The notes beneath the pieces were generated by a model. That model was not told where the DNA came from and made no database searches. It saw nothing but the letters and a program-made list of their open reading frames with translations. Positions 16,818 through 25,152 of a stretch of DNA of 64,000 bases are shown in pieces; position 1 is the stretch's first letter, and each line of letters opens with the position of its first letter. The DNA is from Natrinema hispanicum (GTDB lineage: Archaea; Halobacteriota; Halobacteria; Halobacteriales; Natrialbaceae). The stretch covers positions 186,001-250,000 of the forward strand of contig NZ_FOIC01000004.1 of assembly GCF_900111485.1 (NCBI RefSeq), read 5' to 3'. The position numbers and the translations under genes were made by a program.

Positions 16818-16895
16818 ACTATCGGCAAATATGTAGATTGCAGTTGGACAAACAGACTACTATCGGAAAATATGTAGAGACGGTTGGGCAAACAG
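16818..16895. repeat. two-copy 41-bp-period imperfect tandem repeat upstream of bcp
   Basis: Copy 1 (16818-16855) and copy 2 (16859-16895) share ACTATCGG, AAATATGTAGA-like and GGACAAACAG/GGGCAAACAG blocks in the same order, with a few substitutions and a one-base gap. The repeat lies 41-118 nt before the bcp ATG on the opposite side of its coding strand. Only two copies, so not a CRISPR; tandem operator sites are the simplest reading. Confidence 0.65.
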
Positions 16896-17003
16896 AGTCA
16901 TACATCCATCACGCGTAACTGGTCGTTGGCAGTGACGAGCCATACACCGCGACCGCGTCGTCACTGACTGATGATCGACAGTAGTGCCGGCGGTCGCACC
17001 TCG

Positions 17004-17957
17004 TTACTCGAGGCGTTCGGCCGCCTCCCGTTCGACAAGCGGCGCGGCGTTTTGCTCCGGTAGCGTAACGATGTCGTCGCTGGTCAGCGTGTACTCACGG
17101 TCGTCGACGCCGAGGATCTCGCCGATGTCGCGGGTAATCCTGACAGTCGTCCGATCGACGGTGGCGGCCTCGCTGTCAGCAGACGACTCAGCGTCGGATT
17201 CTGCGGCTGGCGAATCGGCAGTGTCAGCGTTCGATGCAGCGCCGTCGATAGCATCCTCACGTTCTGCTGACTGCGATGGACTGGTCGCTGCCGAATCGGC
17301 CATTGCGTCCCCATCGGCTCCGTCTGCACCACCGATCGGCGGGCCGTCCCCACCCATGACGTCCGCAGGCGAGACGCCGCTCGAGGCGTCGCCTGCTGGC
17401 TCCTCGCCAGCGGCGGGATCAATGTCTGCCGGCGGTTCTTCCGGCGGGATAGGTGGGGCGTCGTCAGCAGGCGGCTGGTCGGGTGCTGGCTCGGGCGAGT
17501 GTGAGCCGGGGTGTGCGGACTCGTCAGCCGCCGCGGTCGTGTCGGCTCCGGCCTCCGTGGGCGATTCCCCGACGCCCTCGAGAACGTCTAACACACGACT
17601 CTTGTTCGCGCTGATACGGTCGACGAGGTCGTCAAAGAGGGCCGCTTCTTCGGCGGTCAGCCCCTCGTCGTCGGCGGCCATGCCGGCCGCAGCGAGGCTG
17701 GCCTGCTTGACGAGTTTGCCCATTCGGCGCTCGTAGATCGCCTCGACGACGTCCTTGGCGGTCTCGATCTCGTCGGTCAGCCGACCGACCTCGGGCGAAG
17801 AAAAGGGGTCGTCGGCCCCCTCGGCGACGCGGTCGCGTTCGTCCTCCAAGTCGGCGATGTACTCGCCGACCTCCTGATAGAACGAAGGACGCAGATTCTG
17901 GAGGCTGTCTTTCTTTCGCTCCTTGCTCTGGACCGAACGCAGCTCGTCTAGATTCAT
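17004..17957 (-). CDS. GINS complex protein (Gins15 type)
   Basis: 317-aa archaeal GINS subunit, part of the replicative helicase complex with MCM and Cdc45/GAN. The N-terminal helical A domain (1-125: SLQNLRPSFYQEVGEYIADLEDERDR...) and the small C-terminal B domain (about 262-317: TTVRITRDIGEILGVDDREYTLTSDDIVTLPEQNAAPLVEREAAERLE) are recognisable. Between them is a long low-complexity Pro/Ala/Asp/Ser linker of about 130 residues, much longer than in non-halophilic Gins15. The start overlaps the priS stop by ATGA, so primase and GINS are cotranslated. Confidence 0.85.
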   Translation of the reverse strand: MNLDELRSVQSKERKKDSLQNLRPSFYQEVGEYIADLEDERDRVAEGADDPFSSPEVGRLTDEIETAKDVVEAIYERRMGKLVKQASLAAAGMAADDEGLTAEEAALFDDLVDRISANKSRVLDVLEGVGESPTEAGADTTAAADESAHPGSHSPEPAPDQPPADDAPPIPPEEPPADIDPAAGEEPAGDASSGVSPADVMGGDGPPIGGADGADGDAMADSAATSPSQSAEREDAIDGAASNADTADSPAAESDAESSADSEAATVDRTTVRITRDIGEILGVDDREYTLTSDDIVTLPEQNAAPLVEREAAERLE

Positions 17958-19141
17958 TCTTTCTCCTTCTCGGCGCGGCCGCGTGCCATCAGGAACACGG
18001 CGACGTATTCGGGTAGTGTTTGGTCACCCTCCGCGACTGTAAAGCTATCTCCACAAAGTTCGACCTCGCCGCCGTCGGTAACGTCGACGGTGATCTCGTG
18101 GCCGACGAAGGTCTCGGGGACGGCGTCGACGAGCGGGTCGAAATCGTCGATTTCGTCGCGTGCGAGGCGGACCGTTTTCAGCCCGCTCCCACCGTGGAGG
18201 CTGCCCGGTAACCGGATGAGTCGGTTCGTGTCGGTTGTGACGGGCTCGTCGATGGGCGCGTTGTCTCGCTCGACGGCTTTGCTTGCGAACCGCTCGGCTA
18301 ACTGTGCGATCGCAGTGTGGACAGTGACGTTACCCGCCTCGAGTCCCTCGCGGTTGTTTCGAGCCGCGTTCAGCGTCGCCGTCGCTTTCCCCTCGCCGAT
18401 GCCGTCGAACGCCTGAAGACGCTCGAGGGCCGCGTCTTCCTCCATTGCGAGGAGTTCGTCGATAAAGGCCATGAAGTGGTCGTGGATACGAGCCCCCCAG
18501 CCGCCCTCGATCTGGAGGATACGGCGCTCGGTCGGTGTTTTTCGCCCCAGGCCGGCGACGGTCTCGGTCTCGATCAGTTCGTCGTACTCGAGGCCGATTC
18601 CCCGGACGTAGTCGACGATTTCGCGGCGGTGTTCCCGCTCTAAGTGTAGGACGTTCTCGTCGCGGACGTGGACGTGATAGCCGCGTCCGCCCGAGAAGAC
18701 GATCTCGAGGTCCTCGAAGGCGAAGTCGTCCTCGAGGAACTCGAGGAGACGAACGAGGGCGTCCTTACATTTTGCGAGCATCTCGGCGTAGCTGTCCTCG
18801 CCGAGCGTGACCGACGGCAGGTGATCGGCGTCCAAGTCGAAGACGAGATCCGCGGCCTGCCAGTCTTTGTCGTGCATCGAACTCGCACCGGGGTCGCGAA
18901 AGCGCCCCGCGGAGAAGTAGACGTGGCGCGGGCGCTTCCGGACAAGAAACTCCGAGAGGTCGCCTAACTCGAGCAGCGAACGGTGGCGGACCATCGTCGT
19001 ATCCGGGCCGTCCGTCCAGGGGATATAGCCCCACTCGCGTTCGTTGGCCGCGGGCGGCGGCGTGATCTCCGTCCGTCGGTAGTGGTCGCGAAATCGCCCG
19101 CGAAGATAGGCCCTCGTTCGCTCTTCCATACGCTTCGCCAA
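17954..19141 (-). CDS. priS: DNA primase small subunit
   Basis: Catalytic subunit of the archaeal/eukaryotic primase, 395 aa. The AEP active-site acids sit in DLVFDLDADHL (about 97-107), with GGRGYHVHVRDE (about 152-163) and the zinc-binding/nucleotide region replaced by halophile-typical sequence; SGGRGYH is diagnostic. TNRLIRLPGSLHGGSGLKTVRL (about 310-331) is the conserved late motif. Start at 19141 (MAKRMEERTRAYL) or 19129 (MEERTRAYL) cannot be separated. Upstream member of the priS-GINS operon. Confidence 0.93.
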   Translation of the reverse strand: MAKRMEERTRAYLRGRFRDHYRRTEITPPPAANEREWGYIPWTDGPDTTMVRHRSLLELGDLSEFLVRKRPRHVYFSAGRFRDPGASSMHDKDWQAADLVFDLDADHLPSVTLGEDSYAEMLAKCKDALVRLLEFLEDDFAFEDLEIVFSGGRGYHVHVRDENVLHLEREHRREIVDYVRGIGLEYDELIETETVAGLGRKTPTERRILQIEGGWGARIHDHFMAFIDELLAMEEDAALERLQAFDGIGEGKATATLNAARNNREGLEAGNVTVHTAIAQLAERFASKAVERDNAPIDEPVTTDTNRLIRLPGSLHGGSGLKTVRLARDEIDDFDPLVDAVPETFVGHEITVDVTDGGEVELCGDSFTVAEGDQTLPEYVAVFLMARGRAEKEKE

Positions 19142-19204
19142 CTCATCGTGGGTCCGGTATAACTGTATTGAACTGGCTGCGTGAGAGTGGACACCGCTGA
19201 CGAG

Positions 19205-19681
19205 TCAGCGTCGAATGAGATCGGAGATGCGATCGGCGAGCCCGACATCCGAGCCGAGTTTCAGGTAGTAGGCGTCGCCGCCGTCTTCGTAGTAGTTGTC
19301 GATCCGGCGTTTGATCTCGAAGCCGAGGTGTTCGTAGAACTGCAACGCGTTCTCGTTGCTCGTCCGAGCGTGACACGTGATCGTCTCGTGGTCGTCCGCG
19401 ACGTGGGCGATGAGTCGCTTCCCGATGCCTTCGCCGCGGTGGGCCGGGGAGACTGCCAGAAAGAGAATGTAGCCGTCGCGTCGAACGGCGGCGAACCCGA
19501 TGAGGGCCTCGTCCTGTACGTAACAGTAGACTTTCGACCGACGGTACGCGTCAGTAAAGAAATCATACCGCTGCTTGAGCACGTCTTCCTGACGGTTGAT
19601 CTCCTCCTTTAGCTGCCAGGCTTCGTCGACCATCTCGTCGCTCCCCGGGGCGACGATCCGACTGTCGATGTTGACGCTCAC
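19205..19681 (-). CDS. GNAT-family N-acetyltransferase
   Basis: 158-aa GCN5-type acetyltransferase beginning with GTG 19681. The acetyl-CoA pyrophosphate loop is AVSPAHRGEGIGKRLIAHV (about 76-94) and the late strand has ARTSNENALQFYEHLGFEIKRRIDNYYEDGGDAYYLKL, the pattern of RimI-like enzymes that acetylate protein N-termini or lysines. Substrate unknown. It lies 63 bp downstream of no same-strand gene; a TATA-like element (19704-19713, minus strand) precedes it at leaderless spacing. Located just upstream of priS on the same strand. Confidence 0.82.
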   Translation of the reverse strand: MSVNIDSRIVAPGSDEMVDEAWQLKEEINRQEDVLKQRYDFFTDAYRRSKVYCYVQDEALIGFAAVRRDGYILFLAVSPAHRGEGIGKRLIAHVADDHETITCHARTSNENALQFYEHLGFEIKRRIDNYYEDGGDAYYLKLGSDVGLADRISDLIRR

Positions 19682-19868
19682 TATTATGCTCTACCAGCGT
19701 CGTCAATATAATTCCACCGGCAGTCGGTGTGCGGGACCGTCAGACACGGCCGACAGAGCCGCCGATAGCCTGTCAGAGGCGGCAGTTCACATCCCACATC
19801 CCCGAATTGTCACTGTTGACGATACGTCGAAACGACGGGCATAGAAAGTCGGCCGACAAAGCGGTGCT

Positions 19869-20300
19869 ATGGGATTCGAACTGCGCGACCACACGGCCGA
19901 CGTTGCGGTCTCGGCGACCGGCGATTCACTCGAGGCGACATTCGGCGCGGTGGCCGACGGCCTCGCGGCCGCCTCCTGTGACGAGATCGCGACCGAAAGC
20001 GGTGAGCGCTTTTCGCTGTCCGTCACCGCCGAAGGCCGCGAGGCGCTGTTGTTCGACTACCTCGACGAACTGATCTACCTGCGCGACGTCCGGGCGGAAC
20101 TCCCCGTCGACCACCGCGTCGACTCGATCGATGTCGAGTCAGCCGACGGCACCGAGGAGTGGGCCCTCGAGGCCAGTGCCCGTGGTGTCCCCCTCGCTGA
20201 GATCGACGCCCGCGAGGTAAAGGCCGTGACCTACTCCGAGATGTCCCTCGAGCGGACCGACGACGGCGGCTGGGAAGCGTACGTCGTCTTCGACGTCTAG
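19869..20300 (+). CDS. archease
   Basis: 143-aa archease, the activator of the RtcB RNA ligase: it helps guanylylate RtcB and allows multiple turnover. FELRDHTADVAVSATGDSLEATFGAVADGL is the family N-terminus with the metal-binding Asp in DHTADV; the C-terminal VKAVTYSEMSLER...VVFDV carries the second conserved acidic position. It lies 128 bp upstream of rtcB on the same strand, the conserved archaeal arrangement. Confidence 0.94.
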   Translation: MGFELRDHTADVAVSATGDSLEATFGAVADGLAAASCDEIATESGERFSLSVTAEGREALLFDYLDELIYLRDVRAELPVDHRVDSIDVESADGTEEWALEASARGVPLAEIDAREVKAVTYSEMSLERTDDGGWEAYVVFDV

Positions 20301-20428
20301 GCGACAGTCCAACCGGTTCGCCGGTGGCCGTCTCGAGACGCCGACCCGGAACGCCGAACCGCAGGCCAGCGCCCGATCGGCGACGCGAGAGACGAACATC
20401 TTTCTTGGCGGCGGTCGGACGTTCGCGT

Positions 20429-21892
20429 ATGACCACCTTCGACGCAAACGGCATTACGCTCGAGCGGGTGCGCGAGTATGTCTGGGAGATTCCCCAGGAA
20501 GACGGCATGCGCGCTCCCGCGCGAGTGCTCGCAAGCGAAGCGCTGCTCGAGGAGATCAAGGAAGACAAGACGCTCGAACAGATCAAAAACACGACCCACC
20601 TGCCCGGTATCACGGACCACGCGATCTGTATGCCCGACGGCCATCAGGGCTATGGCTTCCCGGTCGGTGGGGTCGGTGCCCTCGACGCCGAAAACGGCTG
20701 TATCTCCCCGGGCGCAGTCGGCTACGATATCAACTGCGGCGTCCGGATGATGCGGACGAACCTGACCTACGACGACCTCAAAGGCCACGAAGAGGAACTC
20801 GTCGACTCGCTGTTTGCCAACATCCCGTCGGGGCTCGGTGGCGGCGGGGTCGTCGAGGCCGGCGTCGACACCGTCGACGAGATCCTCGCCCGCGGTGTCG
20901 ACTGGGCGCTCGAGCACGACTACGCGGTCGAAGACGACCTGCTCCACTGCGAAGACGAGGGGATGCGCGAGGGTGCCGATCCCTCGAAGATAAGCCAGAA
21001 GGCCAAAGACCGCGGCAAGAACCAGATCGGCTCGCTCGGGTCGGGGAATCACTTCCTCGAGGTCCAGCGCGTGACCGACGTCTTCGACGACGCGGTCGGT
21101 GAGGCGTTCGGACTTTCCGAAGACCAGATCGTCGTTCTGATCCACTGTGGCTCGCGCGGGCTGGGCCATCAGACCTGTAACGACTACCTGCGGAAAATCG
21201 AGCAACAACACCAGGGGCTGTTGAATCAGCTGCCGGACAAGGAACTCGCAGCCGCACCCGCGGGCTCACAGCTGGCTGAGGACTACTACGGCGCGATGAA
21301 CGCGGCGATCAACTTCGCGTGGGTCAACCGCCAGCTGATCATGCACCGCACGCGGCAGGTCTTCGAGCGCGTCTTCGACCGCTCGTGGGAGGACATGGAG
21401 ATGGACCTGCTGTACGACGTTGCCCACAACATCGCCAAAAAGGAGACTCATACTGTCGGCGACGGCGAGGAACGCGAGGTCTACGTTCACCGCAAGGGTG
21501 CGACGCGAGCGTTCCCCGCCGGCCATCCCGACGTGCCGAAAGCCTACCGGGACGTCGGCCAGCCCATTATCATCCCCGGCAGCATGGGCGCAGGCAGCTA
21601 CGTCCTTCGGGGCGGCGCAAACTCGATGGATCTTACCTTCGGGTCGACCGCCCACGGCGCAGGGCGGTTGATGAGCCGCACCCAGGCGAAAAACGAGTAC
21701 TGGGGTGGTGACGTCCAGCAGCAACTCGAGGAACAGGACCAGATTTACGTCAAGGCCCAATCGGGCGCGACGGTCGCCGAGGAAGCGCCGGGCGTCTACA
21801 AGGACGTCGACGAGGTCGTCCGCGTCTCGGACGAACTGGGGATTGGCGACAAGGTCGCACGGACGTTCCCCGTCTGTAACATCAAAGGCTAA
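20429..21892 (+). CDS. rtcB: tRNA-splicing ligase RtcB
   Basis: 487-aa GTP/Mn2+-dependent RNA ligase that joins 2',3'-cyclic phosphate and 5'-OH ends, for example tRNA exon halves after intron removal. Key sites are intact: the metal cysteine in GYDINCGVRMM (about 99), HCGSRGLGHQ (about 235), the guanylylated histidine in GSTAHGAGRLMSRTQAK (about 407) and SMGAGSYVLRGG. No intein is present. ATG 20429 (MTTFDANGITLERV) is chosen; the frame is open further upstream but looks non-coding. The stop overlaps the stop of the convergent gene at 21889 (CTAA). Confidence 0.96.
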   Translation: MTTFDANGITLERVREYVWEIPQEDGMRAPARVLASEALLEEIKEDKTLEQIKNTTHLPGITDHAICMPDGHQGYGFPVGGVGALDAENGCISPGAVGYDINCGVRMMRTNLTYDDLKGHEEELVDSLFANIPSGLGGGGVVEAGVDTVDEILARGVDWALEHDYAVEDDLLHCEDEGMREGADPSKISQKAKDRGKNQIGSLGSGNHFLEVQRVTDVFDDAVGEAFGLSEDQIVVLIHCGSRGLGHQTCNDYLRKIEQQHQGLLNQLPDKELAAAPAGSQLAEDYYGAMNAAINFAWVNRQLIMHRTRQVFERVFDRSWEDMEMDLLYDVAHNIAKKETHTVGDGEEREVYVHRKGATRAFPAGHPDVPKAYRDVGQPIIIPGSMGAGSYVLRGGANSMDLTFGSTAHGAGRLMSRTQAKNEYWGGDVQQQLEEQDQIYVKAQSGATVAEEAPGVYKDVDEVVRVSDELGIGDKVARTFPVCNIKG

Positions 21893-22896
21893 GCGTCGGC
21901 CAGCGCCTCGAGCAACATCGCTTCGAGCGGTTCCTTGGCCGCCTCGTTCTGGACGTTGAGCGCCGAACAGTCGACGAGTTCCTCGACGAGGTCGACGCCG
22001 GCGGTCGTGTTCGTCGTGATCCCCGCCACGAGGTCTGGCGAGTGGCCGAACGCCTCCTCGATCCCGACGACTGCGTAGGGGTCGGACGCACAGAGGACGG
22101 TGAAGGCGACGTGATCCGCGAGCATGTCGACGACGGCTTCCCCGTTGTACGGCTCGAGCGGGCTGGCCCCGACTTCGGCGACGATGACGTCCGACTCCTG
22201 CAGCCGGTCGAAGACGGGCCGGACGGCCTCCCGGAAGGTGTCTTCGGGGACGACCGTCGTCGGCAAGCCTGCGTCGACGAAGTCGTAGATGGGGTCTGCG
22301 CCCGCGACCTCCATCGACAACACGTCGCCGTAGGTGCCCGCGCCAGTCAGTTTGCAGGCGGCGACGTCGTACCCGTTTTCGACGAGTACCCGGGTGATCA
22401 CCCGGCCGGTCATGGTCTTGCCGGCCGACATACTCGTTCCGAGGACGAGGACGACCGGCACCTCAGAGGGCGTCGATGTTGCCGTCAGGCCGTACTCGCG
22501 CATTCGAGCAATGTCATCGTCGATGACGACGTGGCCCTCGTATTCGACCTCGACCGGCGACTTACTGAACGGCGAGGCCGAGGTAACGCGACCGAGAACG
22601 CCACCGCCGGTCAGGATATTCAACAGCCCATCGTTGCCGACGTCCCGCCAGCTGCCGACCAGCTCGCGGGTCGCGCGACGCGTTCCCAGCGCGCCGACGA
22701 TCGTCTCACCCTCCATCAGTTCGACGCGTCGGCCCTGTGGGTTCTCGACCCTGACGCCAGGATTGGGACGTTTGGTCACGCGGGCGAAGACGTAATCTCC
22801 CGTCTCCCACTCTGACGTGGGTTGGGTTTCGATATCGTACGAACAGTGCTCGAGGTCGGCAATTCGCGTCACCGAAGTATGAACGTCTGCGTGCAT
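21889..22896 (-). CDS. P-loop NTPase of unknown function
   Basis: 335-aa protein. The N-terminal half (1-145) is beta-rich and unrecognised; the C-terminal half starts with VPVVLVLGTSMSAGKTMTGRVITRVL (about 147-172), a Walker A loop, followed by VAACKLTGAGTYGDVLSMEVAGADPIYDFVDAG and IVAEVGASPLEPYNG. This resembles DUF1611 or MobB-type P-loop proteins, but I cannot assign it firmly. Third gene of a tight minus-strand run: it starts 18 bp after the M20 peptidase stop, so a shared pathway is likely. Confidence 0.7.
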   Translation of the reverse strand: MHADVHTSVTRIADLEHCSYDIETQPTSEWETGDYVFARVTKRPNPGVRVENPQGRRVELMEGETIVGALGTRRATRELVGSWRDVGNDGLLNILTGGGVLGRVTSASPFSKSPVEVEYEGHVVIDDDIARMREYGLTATSTPSEVPVVLVLGTSMSAGKTMTGRVITRVLVENGYDVAACKLTGAGTYGDVLSMEVAGADPIYDFVDAGLPTTVVPEDTFREAVRPVFDRLQESDVIVAEVGASPLEPYNGEAVVDMLADHVAFTVLCASDPYAVVGIEEAFGHSPDLVAGITTNTTAGVDLVEELVDCSALNVQNEAAKEPLEAMLLEALADA

Positions 22897-22914
22897 ATGT
22901 GAACGACTAGTCGA

Positions 22915-24105
22915 TTATTGGCCAGTTGAAAGCGGTTCGTCGTGCAAACAGGCAGCCAGGAGCGCAACCCGGTCGACGAGTGCCTCGAGGTCAACGTACT
23001 CGTAGGTCTGGTGGGCTCCGTCGCCGACCGCGCCAAACCCGTCGATCGTGGGCGCATGCTGGCTGGCGTCGTTGCCGTCGCTTGCCCCACCCGAGCGCGT
23101 GCCCTCCAGCGAGAGTCCGAGTCGGTCTCCGAGCGTCTGGACGCGTTCCCAGAGGCGTCGATTGCCTGCCGTCGGCTCCATCGGCGGCCGCCCGAATCCG
23201 CCGTCGATCGACAGTTCAGTCCCCGGCGTCGTCGCCTCGAGCGAGCGGATCTCCGCCGCGACGGCCTCGGCAGCCTCGTCGGTGGGAGCGCGGACGTCGA
23301 CTTCGGCGCGTGCCTCCGGCGCGACGACGTTCGACCGCAGCCCCGCTTCCACCTGGCCGACGTTGACGGTGACGCCCGAGTCGATGTCAGTGAGTTCGTG
23401 GAGACGGTGGATGACGGTCCCGAGTTCCTCCGTCGCGCTGGCTCCCTCTTCGGGCTCGAGCCCGGCGTGGGCGGCCTTGCCCTCGATCCTGACCGTGAAG
23501 TGGCCGACCGCTTTGCGTGCGGTCTTGATCTTTCCCTCCGGGCCGCTGGCGGGCTCGAGGACGAACACCCGATTTGCCTGCTCGGCGAGGTCGATGATCC
23601 GGGACTTGGATTCGGGGCTCCCGATCTCTTCATCGCTCGAGACGAGGACGTGAACCGGCAGCGACGGCTCGAGCGAGAGGTCGTCGAGGGCACGGAGCGC
23701 GAAGACGGCCTGTGTCAGGCCGCCTTTCATATCGAGCGCGCCCGGGCCCTCGAGGACGTCGTCACGGATTTCGGGCGGGTCGTCGTCGACGGTTCCCAGC
23801 GGCCAGACAGTGTCCGCGTGCCCGATCACGAGCTGGATCTCGTCGACGTCGTCCCGACCCGGCGTCCACGCCTCGAGCCGCCCGCCGGTCTCCTCTCCCG
23901 GAACGCGGTCGGTCTCCAGCCCGCTGTCGCGGAGGTCACTCGCCAACCGCTCGAAGAAGTCGTCGAACGTCTCGGGGTTCTCCGTGGGCGTCTCCATCTC
24001 GACCAACTCGAGGAGGTACTGCGACAGGTCCTCGCGATGTGCGTGTGTCCACTCCTGAATTCGCTGTTCGGCGGCGGATTCTGACTCCTGTTCGGAGGCG
24101 GTCAT
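22915..24105 (-). CDS. M20-family metallopeptidase/deacylase
   Basis: 396-aa M20 enzyme (ArgE/DapE/carboxypeptidase G2 group). The dinuclear zinc site is complete: His in VIGHADTVWPLG (about 92), bridging Asp in GALDMKGGL (about 120), catalytic/metal Glu pair in SSDEEIGS (about 155), acidic residue in VLEPAS (about 180) and a final His near GDGAHQTYEYV (about 372). The dimerisation domain is residues 190-300. Substrate unknown: an N-acyl amino acid or a glutamyl peptide. Overlaps the flavin reductase gene by 4 nt. Confidence 0.85.
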   Translation of the reverse strand: MTASEQESESAAEQRIQEWTHAHREDLSQYLLELVEMETPTENPETFDDFFERLASDLRDSGLETDRVPGEETGGRLEAWTPGRDDVDEIQLVIGHADTVWPLGTVDDDPPEIRDDVLEGPGALDMKGGLTQAVFALRALDDLSLEPSLPVHVLVSSDEEIGSPESKSRIIDLAEQANRVFVLEPASGPEGKIKTARKAVGHFTVRIEGKAAHAGLEPEEGASATEELGTVIHRLHELTDIDSGVTVNVGQVEAGLRSNVVAPEARAEVDVRAPTDEAAEAVAAEIRSLEATTPGTELSIDGGFGRPPMEPTAGNRRLWERVQTLGDRLGLSLEGTRSGGASDGNDASQHAPTIDGFGAVGDGAHQTYEYVDLEALVDRVALLAACLHDEPLSTGQ

Positions 24106-24707
24106 CGCTCGAAGCCCTCCGGGAACGGGAACGCCTGGCTTTCGTTGATCGACGCGAACCGGTCGGGGTAGAGGTGTGCCAACACCGGGGCCTGCTCGAG
24201 CAGCGTCTCAGGCTCGACGTCGTCGCTGCGGTAGGCGTCGGTGTGGACGTGTTTGCCGACGACGGTGCCAGCGATGAGTTCGCCATCGTCGAACTCGACG
24301 ATACGATCGAGTTCGCACTCGAGGACGCCGTAGGCATCAGCCACGGCGGGTGCATCGACAGCGTCGGCATCGACCGTGTCGACGTCCGTCAGCGAGGGTT
24401 TGTCGCCCTCGGCGTTCCGGGGTGCCGCAGCGAGGCTGGCATCGAGGATATCGTCGGGCCGAGGATAGCTGACGGTAAACGCTCCCGTGCGCTCGATGTT
24501 CCGGTACGTTTTGTGCTCGGGCGTACAGACGAACCCGAACTGGTCCGCCCAGCCCAGCGGGATCGCCATGTGTTTCGGCGCTAAATCAGCCGAGCCGTCT
24601 TCGTCACGCGTCCCGACGATCACCAGCGGTGCCGCCGTATATAGCGTCTCGAAGAACGATTGGTCCGGCTGCAGTGTGATGAGGTCGGGATCGTTCGAGA
24701 GAGTCAT
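24102..24707 (-). CDS. flavin reductase-like (FMN-binding split barrel) protein
   Basis: 201-aa protein of the flavin reductase-like family: ETLYTAAPLVIVGTRDEDGSADLAPKHMAIPLGWADQFGFVCTPEHKTYRNIERTGAFTVSYP is the FMN-binding core. Such proteins bind FMN and act as NAD(P)H:flavin oxidoreductases or oxidase components. First gene of the run with the M20 enzyme and P-loop protein (ATGA overlap at 24102-24105). The redox partner is not in the window. Confidence 0.8.
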   Translation of the reverse strand: MTLSNDPDLITLQPDQSFFETLYTAAPLVIVGTRDEDGSADLAPKHMAIPLGWADQFGFVCTPEHKTYRNIERTGAFTVSYPRPDDILDASLAAAPRNAEGDKPSLTDVDTVDADAVDAPAVADAYGVLECELDRIVEFDDGELIAGTVVGKHVHTDAYRSDDVEPETLLEQAPVLAHLYPDRFASINESQAFPFPEGFER

Positions 24708-24870
24708 TCGGTTGGCCGTGGGTCACATAGACACCCATGGCCAATACTGGTTGTGTTAGTTATCCGAACGCTGGAATGACGCGGCCGTTTGAAGGTCGAT
24801 CGGAGCGAGGAGACGCCGCCGACGGCCGTGCGTAAACGCGAGCGAGCGCCCAGCGGTCGGTGGCGCTGGG

Positions 24871-25152
24871 CTACTTCAGCCGGAACGGGTTCTCGTCGTC
24901 ACCGTCGTCTTCGTCCCCAGTCGATTCTCCATCGTAGGGTTTTCGCGCCGTGATCGTGACCGTTGCCTCGGGATCATCCTCGTCGGCCCACGGGCTGTCG
25001 TACGCCGAGAGCTCGAGATCGGTGACCTCCCAGCCCTCGTCTTCGATGAGGTCGACGAGCCGACGCTGGTCTGTGAGCATATCCTCGTCCATATGTCGGC
25101 TTCGAGCGTGGGCGAGGTAGGTTTTCTGCCGGTTCGGCTCCGGATCGCCCAT
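24871..25152 (-). CDS. small haloarchaeal protein, function unknown
   Basis: 93-aa acidic protein; core LVDLIEDEGWEVTDLELSAYDSPWADEDDPEATVTITARKP suggests an alpha/beta domain, with an acidic tail ending in DDENPFRLK. No family recognised. ATG 25152 shares a base with the stop of the preceding Bat-type gene (TGATG junction), so the two are translationally coupled and the protein may work with that regulator. Confidence 0.6.
   Translation of the reverse strand: MGDPEPNRQKTYLAHARSRHMDEDMLTDQRRLVDLIEDEGWEVTDLELSAYDSPWADEDDPEATVTITARKPYDGESTGDEDDGDDENPFRLK

Noticed and set aside
16818-16895. CRISPR array
   Set aside because: Only two imperfect copies without unique spacers and no cas genes nearby.
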